Positions 1 through 9,497 are shown, counted from the stretch's first letter. The stretch: DNA of 15,372 nucleotides from Zeimonas sp937903095 (GCA_937903095.1 CALCZN010000018.1:1-15372), one strand, 5' to 3'. Program-made: numbers and translations. Notes: a model not told the origin generated them from the letters alone.

Positions 1-113
1 AGGCGATCGAGGCCGAGGCGCAGGCGCAGGCGATCTGCATGCAGACGCAGGATTTTCACCGCGCTTATCATGCGTTCGTCGCCAAGCAGACGCCGAAGTT
101 CGAAGGTAACTGA
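1..113 (+). CDS. Enoyl-CoA hydratase/isomerase (crotonase) family, 3' end only
   Basis: This is the last 36 codons of a gene whose start lies outside the window, read from base 3 to the TGA at 111-113. The peptide ends in QTQDFHRAYHAFVAKQTPKF, preceded by an Ala/Glu/Gln-rich helix. That matches the usual crotonase C-terminus, where a Thr-x-Asp-Phe-x-x-x-x-x-Ala-Phe segment precedes a Lys-x-Pro-x-Phe-x-Gly ending. Crotonases hydrate or isomerise enoyl-CoA esters; the catalytic residues are upstream and unseen, so the exact reaction cannot be assigned. The gene lies 28 bases before the acyl-CoA dehydrogenase on the same strand, so the two probably act in one CoA-ester oxidation pathway. Family assignment from the tail alone is fairly safe; specificity is unknown. 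Confidence 0.75.
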   Translation, partial: AIEAEAQAQAICMQTQDFHRAYHAFVAKQTPKFEGN

Positions 114-141
114 ACGCAACTGAGTCGAAGGCAACTGACGC

Positions 142-1338
<1,197 letters not shown>

Positions 1339-1362
1339 CCCGGGTTTCATTCCGTAGATACC

Positions 1363-1370
1363 AAGGGGAG
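1363..1370 (+). promoter_or_regulatory. Ribosome binding site that fixes the GTG start of the TRAP binding protein
   Basis: AAGGGGAG lies 5 bases before the GTG at 1376. No ATG lies nearby in frame, and the GTG start leaves a complete signal peptide, so the GTG is well supported. Confidence 0.7.
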
Positions 1371-1375
1371 ACGAA

Positions 1376-2404
1376 GTGGAAAAGAGAACTTTCCTGAAGA
1401 ACACGCTCGCCGTCGCGGGCGCAGCGGCCGTATCCGGCGTGGCCGGAACCGTGCGCGCGCAGGAGCAGATCAAGTTGCGCATGTCGCACTTCCTGTCGCC
1501 GATGGCGCCGGCGCAGACGAAGCTCTTCCAGCCCTGGGCCGAGCGCGTCGAGAAAGACTCCGGTGGGCGGATCAAGTGCGAGATCTACCCGTCGATGCAG
1601 CTCGGCGGCAAGCCGCCGCAGCTCTACGACCAGGCACGCACGGGCGTCGCCGACATCGTCTGGACGGTTCCCGGCTACACGCCGGGGCGCTTTCCGATCT
1701 CGGCCGTGTTCGAGCTGCCCTTCGTCGTCGGCGACACCGCCGAGGCCACCGCGCGCGCCATCTGGGACTTCTACAAGCTGCACCTGCGCGAGGAATACAA
1801 GGACGTCCACCCGATCGTGCTGCATTGCCACGCGCCGGGCCTCGTGCACATGAAGGACAAGCTCGTCACGAAGATGGAAGACCTGCAGGGCAGGAAGCTG
1901 CGCCTGCCCACCAAGCCGGTGGGCGACGCGCTCAAGCTGATGGGTGCCTCGCCCGTCGGCATGCCGCTGCCCGAGGCCTACGAGGCGCTGTCGCGCGGCG
2001 TCGCCGACGGCGTCACGGTGCCGTGGGAGGTGATGAAGCCGCAGCGCCTGAACGAGCTGACGAAGTACCACACGTACACGGGCCTGTACACGAACGTGTT
2101 CCTGATGGCGATGAACAAGCAGAAGTACGAGAGCCTGCCGGCCGACCTGAAGGCGGTCATCGACAAGAACTCGGGCGACAACTTCATCGGCGAAGTCGGC
2201 AAGGCCTGGGACGACGCCGAGGTGCCCGGGCTCGAGCAGGCGAAGGAACTGGGCCACGAGATCACGCGCCTGTCGCCCGAGGAGAAGGCGCGCTGGAAGA
2301 AGGCGACACAGCCGGTCGTCGACGCGTGGATCGCCGGCACCCCCAACGGCCAGAAGCTCTACGACGAAGCGGTTGCGCTGATCGCGAAGTACGAGAAGAA
2401 ATGA
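1376..2404 (+). CDS. dctP: TRAP transporter periplasmic solute-binding protein, DctP family
   Basis: The 342-residue secreted protein captures a carboxylate in the periplasm and delivers it to the DctQ/DctM membrane pair. The N-terminus has a Lys-Arg pair, a hydrophobic Ala/Val/Gly stretch (about 11-24) and a VRA-Q cleavage site after residue 28, which reads as a signal peptide. The mature part starts with the usual beta strand (IKLRMSHFL) and has PSMQLGG (72-78). The segment GRKLRLP (172-178) contains Arg176, the position that in DctP proteins salt-bridges the ligand carboxylate. The following GASPVGMPLPEAYEAL block is also typical of the family. The start is GTG. The stop overlaps the start of the small permease by 4 bp, so the two are translationally coupled. 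The substrate is unknown, but the acyl-CoA enzymes upstream favour an organic acid that is later CoA-activated. Confidence 0.93.
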   Translation: MEKRTFLKNTLAVAGAAAVSGVAGTVRAQEQIKLRMSHFLSPMAPAQTKLFQPWAERVEKDSGGRIKCEIYPSMQLGGKPPQLYDQARTGVADIVWTVPGYTPGRFPISAVFELPFVVGDTAEATARAIWDFYKLHLREEYKDVHPIVLHCHAPGLVHMKDKLVTKMEDLQGRKLRLPTKPVGDALKLMGASPVGMPLPEAYEALSRGVADGVTVPWEVMKPQRLNELTKYHTYTGLYTNVFLMAMNKQKYESLPADLKAVIDKNSGDNFIGEVGKAWDDAEVPGLEQAKELGHEITRLSPEEKARWKKATQPVVDAWIAGTPNGQKLYDEAVALIAKYEKK

Positions 2405-2925
2405 GCGAGGGCGAGAGTCGGATCACCGACGCCGCCCCTGCCCGCCCGGGCGCCGAACAGGCGCTCGAGCGGGCATGCACGTGGCTGGCGATCGCCGGCG
2501 GAATCGTGATGCTCGGTTTCACCGGCGTCTCGGTGCTCAGCATTCTGAGCCGCAGCCTGTTCAACGCGCCGCTGGTCGGCGACTTCGAGCTCGTCGAACG
2601 CGGCACGGCGATCGCCGTCTTCGCGATGCTGCCCTACTGCCACCTGCGGGGCGGCAACGTCGCGGTCGACATGTTCGTCGGCATGTTCCCGCTCGCACTG
2701 CGCCGCCAGCTCGCGATCTCCAGCGACGCGCTGTTCGCCGTCGTCGCGGCGTTGATGACGTGGCGCCTGACGCTCGGTGGCTGGAACCAGTACGAGTTCC
2801 ACGACATGTCGATGATGCTGCTGATCCCCACCTGGTGGATCTTCGTGCCCATCGTCCTTTCGATGGCACTGCTCACGCTGGTGTGCATCGCCCGCGCATT
2901 GCGCGGCGGAAGAAAATTCGCCTAG
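2401..2925 (+). CDS. dctQ: TRAP transporter small permease, DctQ family
   Basis: The 174-residue integral membrane protein pairs with the large permease to form the transport unit. The ATG at 2401 sits inside the end of dctP (ATGA overlap). After a polar N-terminus of about 25 residues there are four hydrophobic segments, near 27-48, 66-82, 105-124 and 143-166. This is the expected DctQ topology and length. The segment SRSLFNAPLVGDFELVERG (50-68) resembles the conserved loop after helix 1 in this family, where an aromatic residue and acidic residues precede helix 2. It is followed 19 bases later by dctM. It acts as a structural partner in a Na+-coupled secondary transporter; this is family knowledge, not something visible here. 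Confidence 0.9.
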   Translation: MSEGESRITDAAPARPGAEQALERACTWLAIAGGIVMLGFTGVSVLSILSRSLFNAPLVGDFELVERGTAIAVFAMLPYCHLRGGNVAVDMFVGMFPLALRRQLAISSDALFAVVAALMTWRLTLGGWNQYEFHDMSMMLLIPTWWIFVPIVLSMALLTLVCIARALRGGRKFA

Positions 2926-2944
2926 AAGAACAGAGGGGACCTCC

Positions 2945-4261
2945 TTGAGCGGGATGACCATATCGCTGCTGATGTTCGGCGTGCTCGTCGTATTGCTCGT
3001 GCTCGGCATTCCGGTGGGGCTCACGCTGCTGCTCGTGGGCGGCGTGGGCTACATCTGGGTGTCGGGGCTCGAACCGATGCTCAACTACATGAACTCGGCG
3101 CCCTATTTCCAGGCGGCGAACTACTCGCTGTCGGTGATTCCGCTGTTCATTCTCATGGGGCAGTTCGCCACCGGCTCCGGACTGTCCACCGGCATCTTCA
3201 ATGCGGCTGCCGCCTGGCTCGGGCATCGCCGCGGCGGCATCGCGATGGCCGGCATCGGCGCCTGCGCGGCCTTCGGATCGATCTGCGGCTCCTCGCTCGC
3301 CACCGCGGCGACGATGGCGCACGTGTCGCTGCCGGAGATGAAGCGGTTGAACTACTCGGGGCGCCTGGCCACCGGGTCGCTCGCCGCCGGGGGCACGCTG
3401 GGCATTCTCATTCCGCCGTCGGTCGTGCTCGTCGTCTACGCGATCCTCACCGAGCAGTCGATCGGCAAGCTGTTCCTCGCGGCGATGGCGCCCGGAATCC
3501 TCGCCGCACTCGGCTACATGGTCGCGATCGCGATCGTCGTGCGTTTCGATCCGAAGGCCGGACCGGCGGCGCCGAAAGCATCGATGGCCACGCGATTGAA
3601 GACGCTGGCGGAGCTGCTGCCGGTCATCATCGTGTTCATCGTCGTCATGGGCGGCATCTACGGCGGCTTCTTCACGCCGACCGAAGGTGCGGCGGTGGGC
3701 GCAGCCGCCACCGGCGCGATCGCCATCGTCAACGGCATGCGGCTGAAGGGCATCCTCGACTGCCTGCTCGGCACGGCCAGCCTCACCGCGATGATCTTCC
3801 TCATCCTGATCGGCGCGGACCTCTTCAACGCCTTCCTCGCGATCACGCAGATGCCCAACCAGGCGGCGGCCGCGATCGCCGGCAGCGGCTATTCGCCGAT
3901 GACGATCCTGCTGCTGATCCTGCTGTTCTACGTCGCGCTCGGCTGCGTGATGGACTCGATGTCGATGATCCTCATCACGATCCCGGTGCTGTTCCCGATC
4001 GTGATGGGGCTGGATTACGGACTGTCGCACGAGCACACCGCGATCTGGTTCGGCATCCTCGTGCTGATCGTCGTGGAGATGGGACTGATCACGCCGCCCT
4101 TCGGATTGAACGTCTTCGTCATCAACTCGATGGCGCCCGGCGTTCCGATGTCCGAATCGTTTCGCGGCGTGATGCCCTTCCTCGCGAGCGATTTCATCCG
4201 CGTCGGAATCCTGATCACGTTTCCTTTCATCACGCTCGGGCTGTTGCGCTTCATCGAGTGA
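2945..4261 (+). CDS. dctM: TRAP transporter large permease, DctM family
   Basis: The 438-residue polytopic protein is the transport-catalysing subunit of the TRAP system. Family hallmarks are all present: PLFILMGQFA (66-75), GSICGSSLATAATMA (111-125), GILIPPSV (153-160), FFTPTEGAAVGA (near 241-252) and LITPPFGLNVFVI (near 380-392). Hydrophobic helices fill almost the whole length, as expected for 11-13 transmembrane segments. TTG at 2945 is chosen because an AGAGGGGA ribosome site (2932-2939) ends about 5 bases before it. An in-frame ATG at 2954 would shorten the protein by three residues and is the alternative. The 3' end overlaps the next gene (GTGA), which couples the regulator to transporter translation. 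Confidence 0.93.
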   Translation: MSGMTISLLMFGVLVVLLVLGIPVGLTLLLVGGVGYIWVSGLEPMLNYMNSAPYFQAANYSLSVIPLFILMGQFATGSGLSTGIFNAAAAWLGHRRGGIAMAGIGACAAFGSICGSSLATAATMAHVSLPEMKRLNYSGRLATGSLAAGGTLGILIPPSVVLVVYAILTEQSIGKLFLAAMAPGILAALGYMVAIAIVVRFDPKAGPAAPKASMATRLKTLAELLPVIIVFIVVMGGIYGGFFTPTEGAAVGAAATGAIAIVNGMRLKGILDCLLGTASLTAMIFLILIGADLFNAFLAITQMPNQAAAAIAGSGYSPMTILLLILLFYVALGCVMDSMSMILITIPVLFPIVMGLDYGLSHEHTAIWFGILVLIVVEMGLITPPFGLNVFVINSMAPGVPMSESFRGVMPFLASDFIRVGILITFPFITLGLLRFIE

Positions 4262-4944
4262 GCACGTCGAGCCCGAGAAGGCGCGGAGCTGGCGCTACCC
4301 GAAGCGGCACTGCGCAGCCCGACCCGCGAAACCCGCCGGTGAAGGCCCGCGTCGGCGACGAGGCGCTCGTCGCGCAGCGCCGCCGGCAGATCGTCGCGGC
4401 AGCCGTCGAACTCTTCTCCAGCCAGGGCTACTACCGCACCACCGTCCAGGAAATCGCCGCGCGCGCCGGCATCAGCACCGGCCTCGTCTACCAGTACGTC
4501 GAGGACAAGGACGACGTGCTGCTGCTGGCGATCCTCGAGGTGGTCGACGCCTACGGACGCGAGATTCCGGCGGCGCTCACGAAGCTCGACGATCCGCTCG
4601 AGCGCTTCCGCACCGCGGTGACGACCTACTGTCGAGTGGTCGATCGGCTGCGCGACGCCACGGTGCTCGCCTATCGCTCGACGCGTTCGCTGTCGCCGGC
4701 GCACCGCAAGCTCGTGATGCAGGCCGAACTGCAGTCCAACGAGCTGATCGCGCGCACGATCCAGGACTGCGTCGACGCGAAAGTCTTCGCCGACGACCTG
4801 GACGTCGAGTTCCTCACGCACCAGGCGGTGATGTTCGCGCACTCATGGGCGCTGAAGCACTGGCGGCTGTCGCGGCGCTACTCGATCGACGAATACGTCG
4901 AGCGCGGCCTGGCGATGTTCCAGGCGGCGTCGATGCGCCGCTAG
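4258..4944 (+). CDS. TetR/AcrR-family transcriptional regulator
   Basis: The 228-residue protein has an N-terminal helix-turn-helix (about 40-85; core TTVQEIAARAGISTGLVYQY at 61-80) and an all-helical ligand-binding and dimerisation domain (about 90-220). TetR proteins usually repress their own operon and release DNA when a small molecule, often an acyl-CoA in catabolic clusters, is bound. The GTG at 4258 overlaps the dctM stop by 4 bp, so the regulator is the last gene of the transporter operon. The first 27 residues are low-complexity and rich in Arg, Pro and Gly, and are not part of the TetR fold. GTG at 4339 (residue 28) is a possible later start but has no clear ribosome site. The target site is probably upstream of the operon, outside the window. 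Confidence 0.9.
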   Translation: MSTSSPRRRGAGATRSGTAQPDPRNPPVKARVGDEALVAQRRRQIVAAAVELFSSQGYYRTTVQEIAARAGISTGLVYQYVEDKDDVLLLAILEVVDAYGREIPAALTKLDDPLERFRTAVTTYCRVVDRLRDATVLAYRSTRSLSPAHRKLVMQAELQSNELIARTIQDCVDAKVFADDLDVEFLTHQAVMFAHSWALKHWRLSRRYSIDEYVERGLAMFQAASMRR

Positions 4945-4950
4945 CGCGCC

Positions 4951-4990
4951 GAACGCCGCCGAACGCCGCCGGATGTCGCCGGATGTCGCG
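4951..4990 (+). repeat. Four imperfect decamer repeats between converging genes
   Basis: Two exact copies of GAACGCCGCC (4951-4970) are followed by GGATGTCGCC and GGATGTCGCG (4971-4990). They lie between the tetR stop and the rmuC stop. They look like local replication slippage; I see no U tract or strong stem marking a terminator here. Confidence 0.6.
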
Positions 4991-5030
4991 GGCTCGCGCC
5001 CCGCTGGTCCGACGCGCTCCGCGCCGCCCG

Positions 5031-6404
5031 CTACGGCTCGGCCTGCATCTCGTCGTCGAGCAACTGCACGGCCGCCGGCTCGGCCAGCGATTCCACGCCG
5101 CGCAGCTTGCGCTCGATCGCGCGCGTGCGGGTCGCGGCGGTGCCCAGCGTCGTGCCGGCCCGGTCGATGTGTTCCTTCGCCTTGGCCAGCACGTCGCCGA
5201 ACTTGCCGAACTCGGTCTTCACCGCGCCGAGCAGCTGCCATACCTCGCTCGAGCGCTTCTCCACCGCCAGCGTGCGGAAACCCATCTGCAGGCTCGACAG
5301 GATCGCCGCGAGCGTGCTCGGTCCGGCCACCACCACGCGCCAGCTGCGCTGCAGCTCGTCGACGAGCCCGGGGCGACGCACGATCTCGGCGTACAGCCCT
5401 TCCGTGGGCAGGAACAGCAAGGCGAAATCGGTGGTCGCCGGCGGCGCGACGTACTTGTTGCGGATCGTCTTCGCCTCGAGGCGCAGGCGCTGCTCGAGCT
5501 GCCTGCCCGCCGCTTCCGCGGCTGCCGGATCGGCGCGCTCCTGCGCGAGCACGAGGCGGTCGTAGTCCTCGCGCGGAAACTTCGCGTCGATCGGCAGCCA
5601 TACCGGCGAGTCGCCCGCGCTGCCGGGCAGGCGGATCGCGAACTCCACGCGCTCGTTCGAGCCCGGCACCGGCGCGACGTTGCAGCCGTACTGCTCGGGC
5701 ACCAGCAGCTGCTCGAGCAGCGACGCGAGCTGCACCTCGCCCCAGGTACCGCGCGTCTTCACGTTGGTCAGCACGCGCTTGAGGTCGCCGACGTCGGAGG
5801 CCAGCGCCTGCATCTCGCCCAGGCCCTTGTGCACCTGCTCGAGCCGGTCGGATACCTGCTTGAACGACGCGCCCAGCCGTTGCTCGAGCGTCGCGTGCAG
5901 CTTCTCGTCGACCGTGCGGCGCATCTCCTCGAGCTTGACCGCGTTGTCGGCCTGCAGGTCGCGCAGCCGGCGCTCGAGCGTCTCGCGCAACGACTCGAGC
6001 CGCAGCTCGGTGCCCTCGCGCAACGCGTTCAACCGCTGCTCGTTGCTCTCGCGCAGCGCACCCAGCCGCTGCTCGTTGGCCCCGGTGAGCTTGGCCAATT
6101 GCTGCGCGAAGGCATCGATCTGGTTGTTCTGCACGCCGGCGATGGTGCCCATCTGCTGGGTGAGACTGCGTCCGAGGTCGGCGAGCGAAGCGCCCAGCTC
6201 GCGCCGGTTCTCGCGCGCCTGCGCGCTCGTCTCTTCGCGCAGCTCGCGCTGCGTGTCGAGCTGCATCCGCGTGGCCTGCGCGAGCGCATCGAGCACCGGC
6301 GCGGCGACATCCGGAGGCCGGCGCAGCAGCAGCACGAGCAGCAACACGATGGAAAGCGCCGCGAGCGCGACGGCGGCGATCAGCAGGATGTCGGTCGAAA
6401 CCAA
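5031..6404 (-). CDS. rmuC: DNA recombination protein RmuC
   Basis: The 457-residue protein is thought to limit DNA inversions at short inverted repeats and has a predicted nuclease-like domain. One N-terminal membrane helix (about residues 4-27) anchors a long coiled coil (about 40-220), followed by the RmuC domain (about 230-420) with DAKFPREDYDRLV and FALLFLPTEGLYAEIVR as recognisable segments. The coiled coil contains four tandem 11-residue repeats (about 110-153). I start at TTG 6404 because a GAAGG site sits 7 bases upstream and the membrane helix then begins at once. A longer frame from GTG 6464 would add 20 Pro/Arg-rich residues and has no ribosome site. The gene is divergent from the DUF4124 gene and convergent with tetR, so it is probably monocistronic. 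Confidence 0.92.
   Translation of the reverse strand: MVSTDILLIAAVALAALSIVLLLVLLLRRPPDVAAPVLDALAQATRMQLDTQRELREETSAQARENRRELGASLADLGRSLTQQMGTIAGVQNNQIDAFAQQLAKLTGANEQRLGALRESNEQRLNALREGTELRLESLRETLERRLRDLQADNAVKLEEMRRTVDEKLHATLEQRLGASFKQVSDRLEQVHKGLGEMQALASDVGDLKRVLTNVKTRGTWGEVQLASLLEQLLVPEQYGCNVAPVPGSNERVEFAIRLPGSAGDSPVWLPIDAKFPREDYDRLVLAQERADPAAAEAAGRQLEQRLRLEAKTIRNKYVAPPATTDFALLFLPTEGLYAEIVRRPGLVDELQRSWRVVVAGPSTLAAILSSLQMGFRTLAVEKRSSEVWQLLGAVKTEFGKFGDVLAKAKEHIDRAGTTLGTAATRTRAIERKLRGVESLAEPAAVQLLDDEMQAEP
5946..6077 (-). repeat. Four tandem 33-bp units encoding 11-residue coiled-coil repeats in RmuC
   Basis: The encoded units are NEQRLGALRES, NEQRLNALREG, TELRLESLRET and LERRLRDLQAD. The first two are nearly identical, which suggests recent duplication. 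Leu recurs at positions 5 and 8 of each unit, the hendecad pattern of a long, slightly right-handed coiled coil. Weaker units continue downstream (for example NAVKLEEMRRT). Confidence 0.7.
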
Positions 6405-6411
6405 GGGAAAA

Positions 6412-6416
6412 CCTTC
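6412..6416 (-). promoter_or_regulatory. Ribosome binding site supporting the TTG start of rmuC
   Basis: On the minus strand GAAGG is followed by 7 bases and then TTG (6404-6402). The alternative GTG at 6464 has no purine-rich stretch at this distance, so this site decides the start. Confidence 0.55.
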
Positions 6417-6477
6417 GCGGGCCCGCGGTTGTCGGGAAGCGGGATATCCGGGAGGATACGACACGATGAACCCCCTC

Positions 6478-6483
6478 AGGAGG
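6478..6483 (+). promoter_or_regulatory. Ribosome binding site of the DUF4124 gene
   Basis: A perfect AGGAGG lies 5 bases before the ATG at 6489. It fixes the start of a frame that otherwise stays open far upstream. Confidence 0.75.
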
Positions 6484-6488
6484 CCAGG

Positions 6489-6926
6489 ATGAGAGCCCGC
6501 GCCGTACCCTTTGCCATCGCAGCCGCGTCCGTGCCCGGCATCCTTGCCGCCCTCGTTCTGGCGCTACCCGCGCCGGCCGTCGCAGCGCCTTCCGGCGTGC
6601 CGAGCGCCGTCTTCCAGTGCTCGACGCGCGACGGCCGCACCGTGTTCTCCGACGAACCCTGTGTGGGTGCGCCGCAGGTGCGCGTGTGGACGCCGCGCGC
6701 GGGCGCGCAGGGCATCGAGCGCTCGTCCCCGTCGGCGCCCGCGCCGGCCGCTCCGGCCGCCCCGGCTGCGATACTCGCCGCAGCGATGGGACAGGGCTCG
6801 AGCGCCGACGCGACCGACTATGGCCCCTACGTCGATTGCCAGCGTCGCGGCGGACGCTTCGACGTCGCCGCGCGTATCTGCCATCTGCCCGACGACGCCG
6901 CACGGCAGATGTTCAACGCGAAGTAG
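6489..6926 (+). CDS. Secreted DUF4124-domain protein of unknown function
   Basis: The 145-residue protein has a signal peptide: two N-terminal Arg residues, a hydrophobic core and an AVA-A cleavage region near residue 33. A short DUF4124 motif follows (VFQCSTRDGRTVFSDEPC, 41-58), the Tyr/Phe-x-Cys ... Gly-x-x-x-Phe-Ser-Asp-x-Pro-Cys pattern common in betaproteobacterial exported proteins. A Pro/Ala-rich linker (about 80-100) leads to a C-terminal segment with two more cysteines (117, 131). Four cysteines suggest two disulphides in the periplasm. An AGGAGG site supports the start. The function of DUF4124 is unknown. The gene is divergent from rmuC with an 84-base gap and convergent with the FtsX permease. 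Confidence 0.85.
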   Translation: MRARAVPFAIAAASVPGILAALVLALPAPAVAAPSGVPSAVFQCSTRDGRTVFSDEPCVGAPQVRVWTPRAGAQGIERSSPSAPAPAAPAAPAAILAAAMGQGSSADATDYGPYVDCQRRGGRFDVAARICHLPDDAARQMFNAK

Positions 6927-6933
6927 CGGCGCC

Positions 6934-6964
6934 CGCCTCGCGCAGGCCAGGCCGGCGCGAGGCG
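6934..6964. terminator. Hairpin between converging DUF4124 and permease genes
   Basis: CGCCTCGCGC (6934-6943) pairs perfectly with GCGCGAGGCG (6955-6964) around an 11-base loop, starting 7 bases after the DUF4124 stop and ending 18 bases before the permease stop. There is no U tract on either side, so it may work as a symmetrical terminator or 3'-end barrier for both transcripts rather than a classical intrinsic terminator. Confidence 0.55.
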
Positions 6965-6982
6965 TCATTACAGCTCTCGACG

Positions 6983-9475
6983 CTAGGCGTCTCGTAATGT
7001 AAGAAGTGGCGGCGCGCGCAACACGGCGCGCAGGCTGAGCCAGCCGGCGACCAGCGCGAGCGCCGCGCCGACGGCTGCGCCGACGGGTACGACGGCCCAG
7101 CGCGGTTCGTAGGCGAAGCCGAACACCTGTTCGGCCAACGCCCAGCCGATCGCGACCGAGCCGAGCGCCGCGAGCAGGCCGGCGAGTCCGCCGCTGAACG
7201 CAAGCTCGATGCGCTGGGCGCTCGACAACTGACGCGCCGAAGCGCCGAGCGCGCGCATCAATCCCGCCTCGCGGATGCGCTCGTCGCGCGAACTGGCGAG
7301 CGCCCCCCACAGCACCGTGACGCCGGCGGCCAGCGTCAGCACGAACAGGAACTGCACGGCCTGGGTCACCTGGTCGAGCATCGCCTGCACCTGGCGCACG
7401 ATGTTCCCGGTGTCGAAGACGGTGAGGTTGGGGAACTCGCGCACCAGGCGGCGGTCGACCGGGTCGGCCACCGGCGGCTGGTGGTAGGCGGTGATCCAGG
7501 TCTGCGGTCGGTCGGCCAGCGCCTCCGGCGACAGGATCATGAAGAAGTTCACCTTCATCGAATCCCAGTCCACGCGCCGCACGTTGACGATGCGCGCGGT
7601 GACCGTGTCGCCCGCGATGTCGAAGCCCAGTTCGTCGCCCAGCGAAAGCCTCAGCGTGCCGAGGATGCCCTGCTCCACGGAGACCTCGGATCGGCCCGGC
7701 CGGAAGGGCTCTCCCTCGACGATCCGGTTGTGCGCGGGGATCTCACGCGCATACGACAGGTTGAACTCGCGGTCGAGCAGGCGCTGCGCGCGGTCCTCGT
7801 CGTAGTCCTCGGGGCGCACCGGCGCCCCGTTGATCGTGACGAGGCGACCGCGCACCATCGGATGCAGTTCGGGCTGCGCGACGCCCGCCTGCGCGAGCGC
7901 CGCGCGAACGGCGTCGACCTGGTCGGGCTGGATGTTGACGACGAAGCGGTTCGGCGCGTCGGGCGGACTGGCCTGTCGCCACCCGTCGATGAGGTCGGTG
8001 CGCGTGACGGTAAGCAGCATCAGCGCCATCAGCCCCACCGACAGCGCGACCGTCTGCGTCACCGTCATCGTGCGACGGCGCGACCACGAGGCGAAGGCCA
8101 GCCGCAACGCCGGACTGCCGGCAACGAAGCCGGCGTGGCGCAGCGGCTCGAGCGCGCGTACCGCGGCGAGCGCCACGCCGACGAAGACGACGACGCCGAT
8201 CGCGAAGCCGCCGATCGCCACCAGCGCGAGACGCCGATCGCCGGCGAACCACAGCAGCAGCGCGGCGAACGCGAGCGCAGCCGACGCGGCCGCCGCCCAG
8301 GCCGAGGCCGGCGCGCCGACCACCTCGCGGCGAAGCACGTGCAGCGGCGCCACGCCGGCCAGGCGCAGGAACGGCCAGGCGCCGAAACCCGCCATCAGCA
8401 CGACGGCGGCGAGCAGCGCCTGCGCCGCCGGTCGCCACCCCGGCATCGGCAGCTGCATCTGCAGCAGCGGCGTCATCGCGGCGACGAGCGCGAAATGCAC
8501 GAGCCAGCCGAGCGCGACGCCGGCAAGCGCGCCGAACAGCGCCACCCACAGCAGCTCGAGCCCGAGCAGCGCGAGCAGGCGCCGCTGCCGCAGCCCCAGC
8601 GCCTTCATCACCGCGCAGCCGTCGAGGTGGCGCTCGGCGAAACGGCGTGACGCGAGCCCGATCGCCACCGCCGCAATGAGCGCCGACAGCAGCGCGACGA
8701 GCGACAGGAAGCGCTCGGCGCGATCGAGCGTGGCGCGCAGCTCCGGCCGGCCGCTTTCCAGCGACTCGATGCGCGCGCCGTTGGGCAGGCGCGGCTCGGC
8801 CCATTGGCGGAAGCGGGCGACGGCCTGGGCCTCGCCCGCGAGCATCAGGTTCCAGTGCACGCGACTCGCCGGCTGCACGAGCCTGGTCGCCGGCAGCTCG
8901 TCGAGCGCGAACATGGCGCGCGGCGCGAAGTTCACGAAGCCGGCGCCGCGATCGGGTTCGAAGGTGATCAGCGCGTCGAGCCGGAACGCGCGCTCGCCGA
9001 AATGCACCGTGTCGCCCACCGACACGCCGAGCGCGAGCGCGAGTTGCGGGTCGAGCCAGACCTCGTCGCCCTGCGGCGCCCTGGTCGCCTCGACGTCACC
9101 GGCCGTCGCCTGCCGCTGCACGCGAACGCGCCCGCGCAGCGGGTAGTTCGACGACACCGCCTTCACGGCGGCCAGTTGCGGCATCCCGCCGGCGAGCGCC
9201 ATGCTCGGGAACACGGCGCTGCGCGCCACCTGCAGGCCGAGCGCCTGCGCCTGTTCGGCGAAGGAGGCATCGAGCGGCTGGTCGGAACCGACGACGAGGT
9301 CGGCGCCGAGCAGTTGCGCGGCCTCCTGGCCGAGCGCCATGCGCATCCGGTCGACGAAGAACCCGACGCTGGCGATCGCCGCCACGGCCACCAGCAGCGC
9401 GACGACGAGCAGGCGCAACTCGCCCGCGCGCCAGTCGCGCAGCGTGAATCGGAAGGAGAGCGGGAGGTCGCGCAT
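6983..9475 (-). CDS. Large FtsX/MacB-type ABC transporter permease (YbbP-like)
   Basis: The 830-residue membrane protein resembles the YbbP-like permeases, which carry two FtsX domains and work with a LolD/YbbA-type ATPase, often for extraction or export of lipid-like or hydrophobic molecules. One helix near the N-terminus (about 20-42) precedes a large periplasmic domain (about 45-250). A first FtsX helix set (about 255-380) contains a Gly/Leu-rich loop with VMKALGLRQRRLLAL. Central helices follow (to about 480), then a second periplasmic domain (about 500-690) and a terminal FtsX set (about 700-830) containing LMRALGASARQLS. The ATG at 9475 is preferred because the longer frame would run 78 bases into the upstream transporter gene. 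No ATPase gene adjoins it; yhhQ lies 22 bases upstream on the same strand, so the two are probably co-transcribed. The substrate is unknown. Confidence 0.88.
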   Translation of the reverse strand: MRDLPLSFRFTLRDWRAGELRLLVVALLVAVAAIASVGFFVDRMRMALGQEAAQLLGADLVVGSDQPLDASFAEQAQALGLQVARSAVFPSMALAGGMPQLAAVKAVSSNYPLRGRVRVQRQATAGDVEATRAPQGDEVWLDPQLALALGVSVGDTVHFGERAFRLDALITFEPDRGAGFVNFAPRAMFALDELPATRLVQPASRVHWNLMLAGEAQAVARFRQWAEPRLPNGARIESLESGRPELRATLDRAERFLSLVALLSALIAAVAIGLASRRFAERHLDGCAVMKALGLRQRRLLALLGLELLWVALFGALAGVALGWLVHFALVAAMTPLLQMQLPMPGWRPAAQALLAAVVLMAGFGAWPFLRLAGVAPLHVLRREVVGAPASAWAAAASAALAFAALLLWFAGDRRLALVAIGGFAIGVVVFVGVALAAVRALEPLRHAGFVAGSPALRLAFASWSRRRTMTVTQTVALSVGLMALMLLTVTRTDLIDGWRQASPPDAPNRFVVNIQPDQVDAVRAALAQAGVAQPELHPMVRGRLVTINGAPVRPEDYDEDRAQRLLDREFNLSYAREIPAHNRIVEGEPFRPGRSEVSVEQGILGTLRLSLGDELGFDIAGDTVTARIVNVRRVDWDSMKVNFFMILSPEALADRPQTWITAYHQPPVADPVDRRLVREFPNLTVFDTGNIVRQVQAMLDQVTQAVQFLFVLTLAAGVTVLWGALASSRDERIREAGLMRALGASARQLSSAQRIELAFSGGLAGLLAALGSVAIGWALAEQVFGFAYEPRWAVVPVGAAVGAALALVAGWLSLRAVLRAPPLLTLRDA

Positions 9476-9497
9476 CGGTCGTTCGTCCGCGCGCCGT

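Noticed and set aside
4945..5030. Intrinsic terminator between tetR and rmuC
   Set aside because: Only decamer repeats and stems of 4-5 bp are present, with no U tract.
4843..6926. Long open frames on both strands across rmuC, in other reading frames
   Set aside because: The encoded proteins are Arg/Ala/Gln-rich without any recognisable motif. Only the rmuC frame and, from 6489, the DUF4124 frame show real domains.
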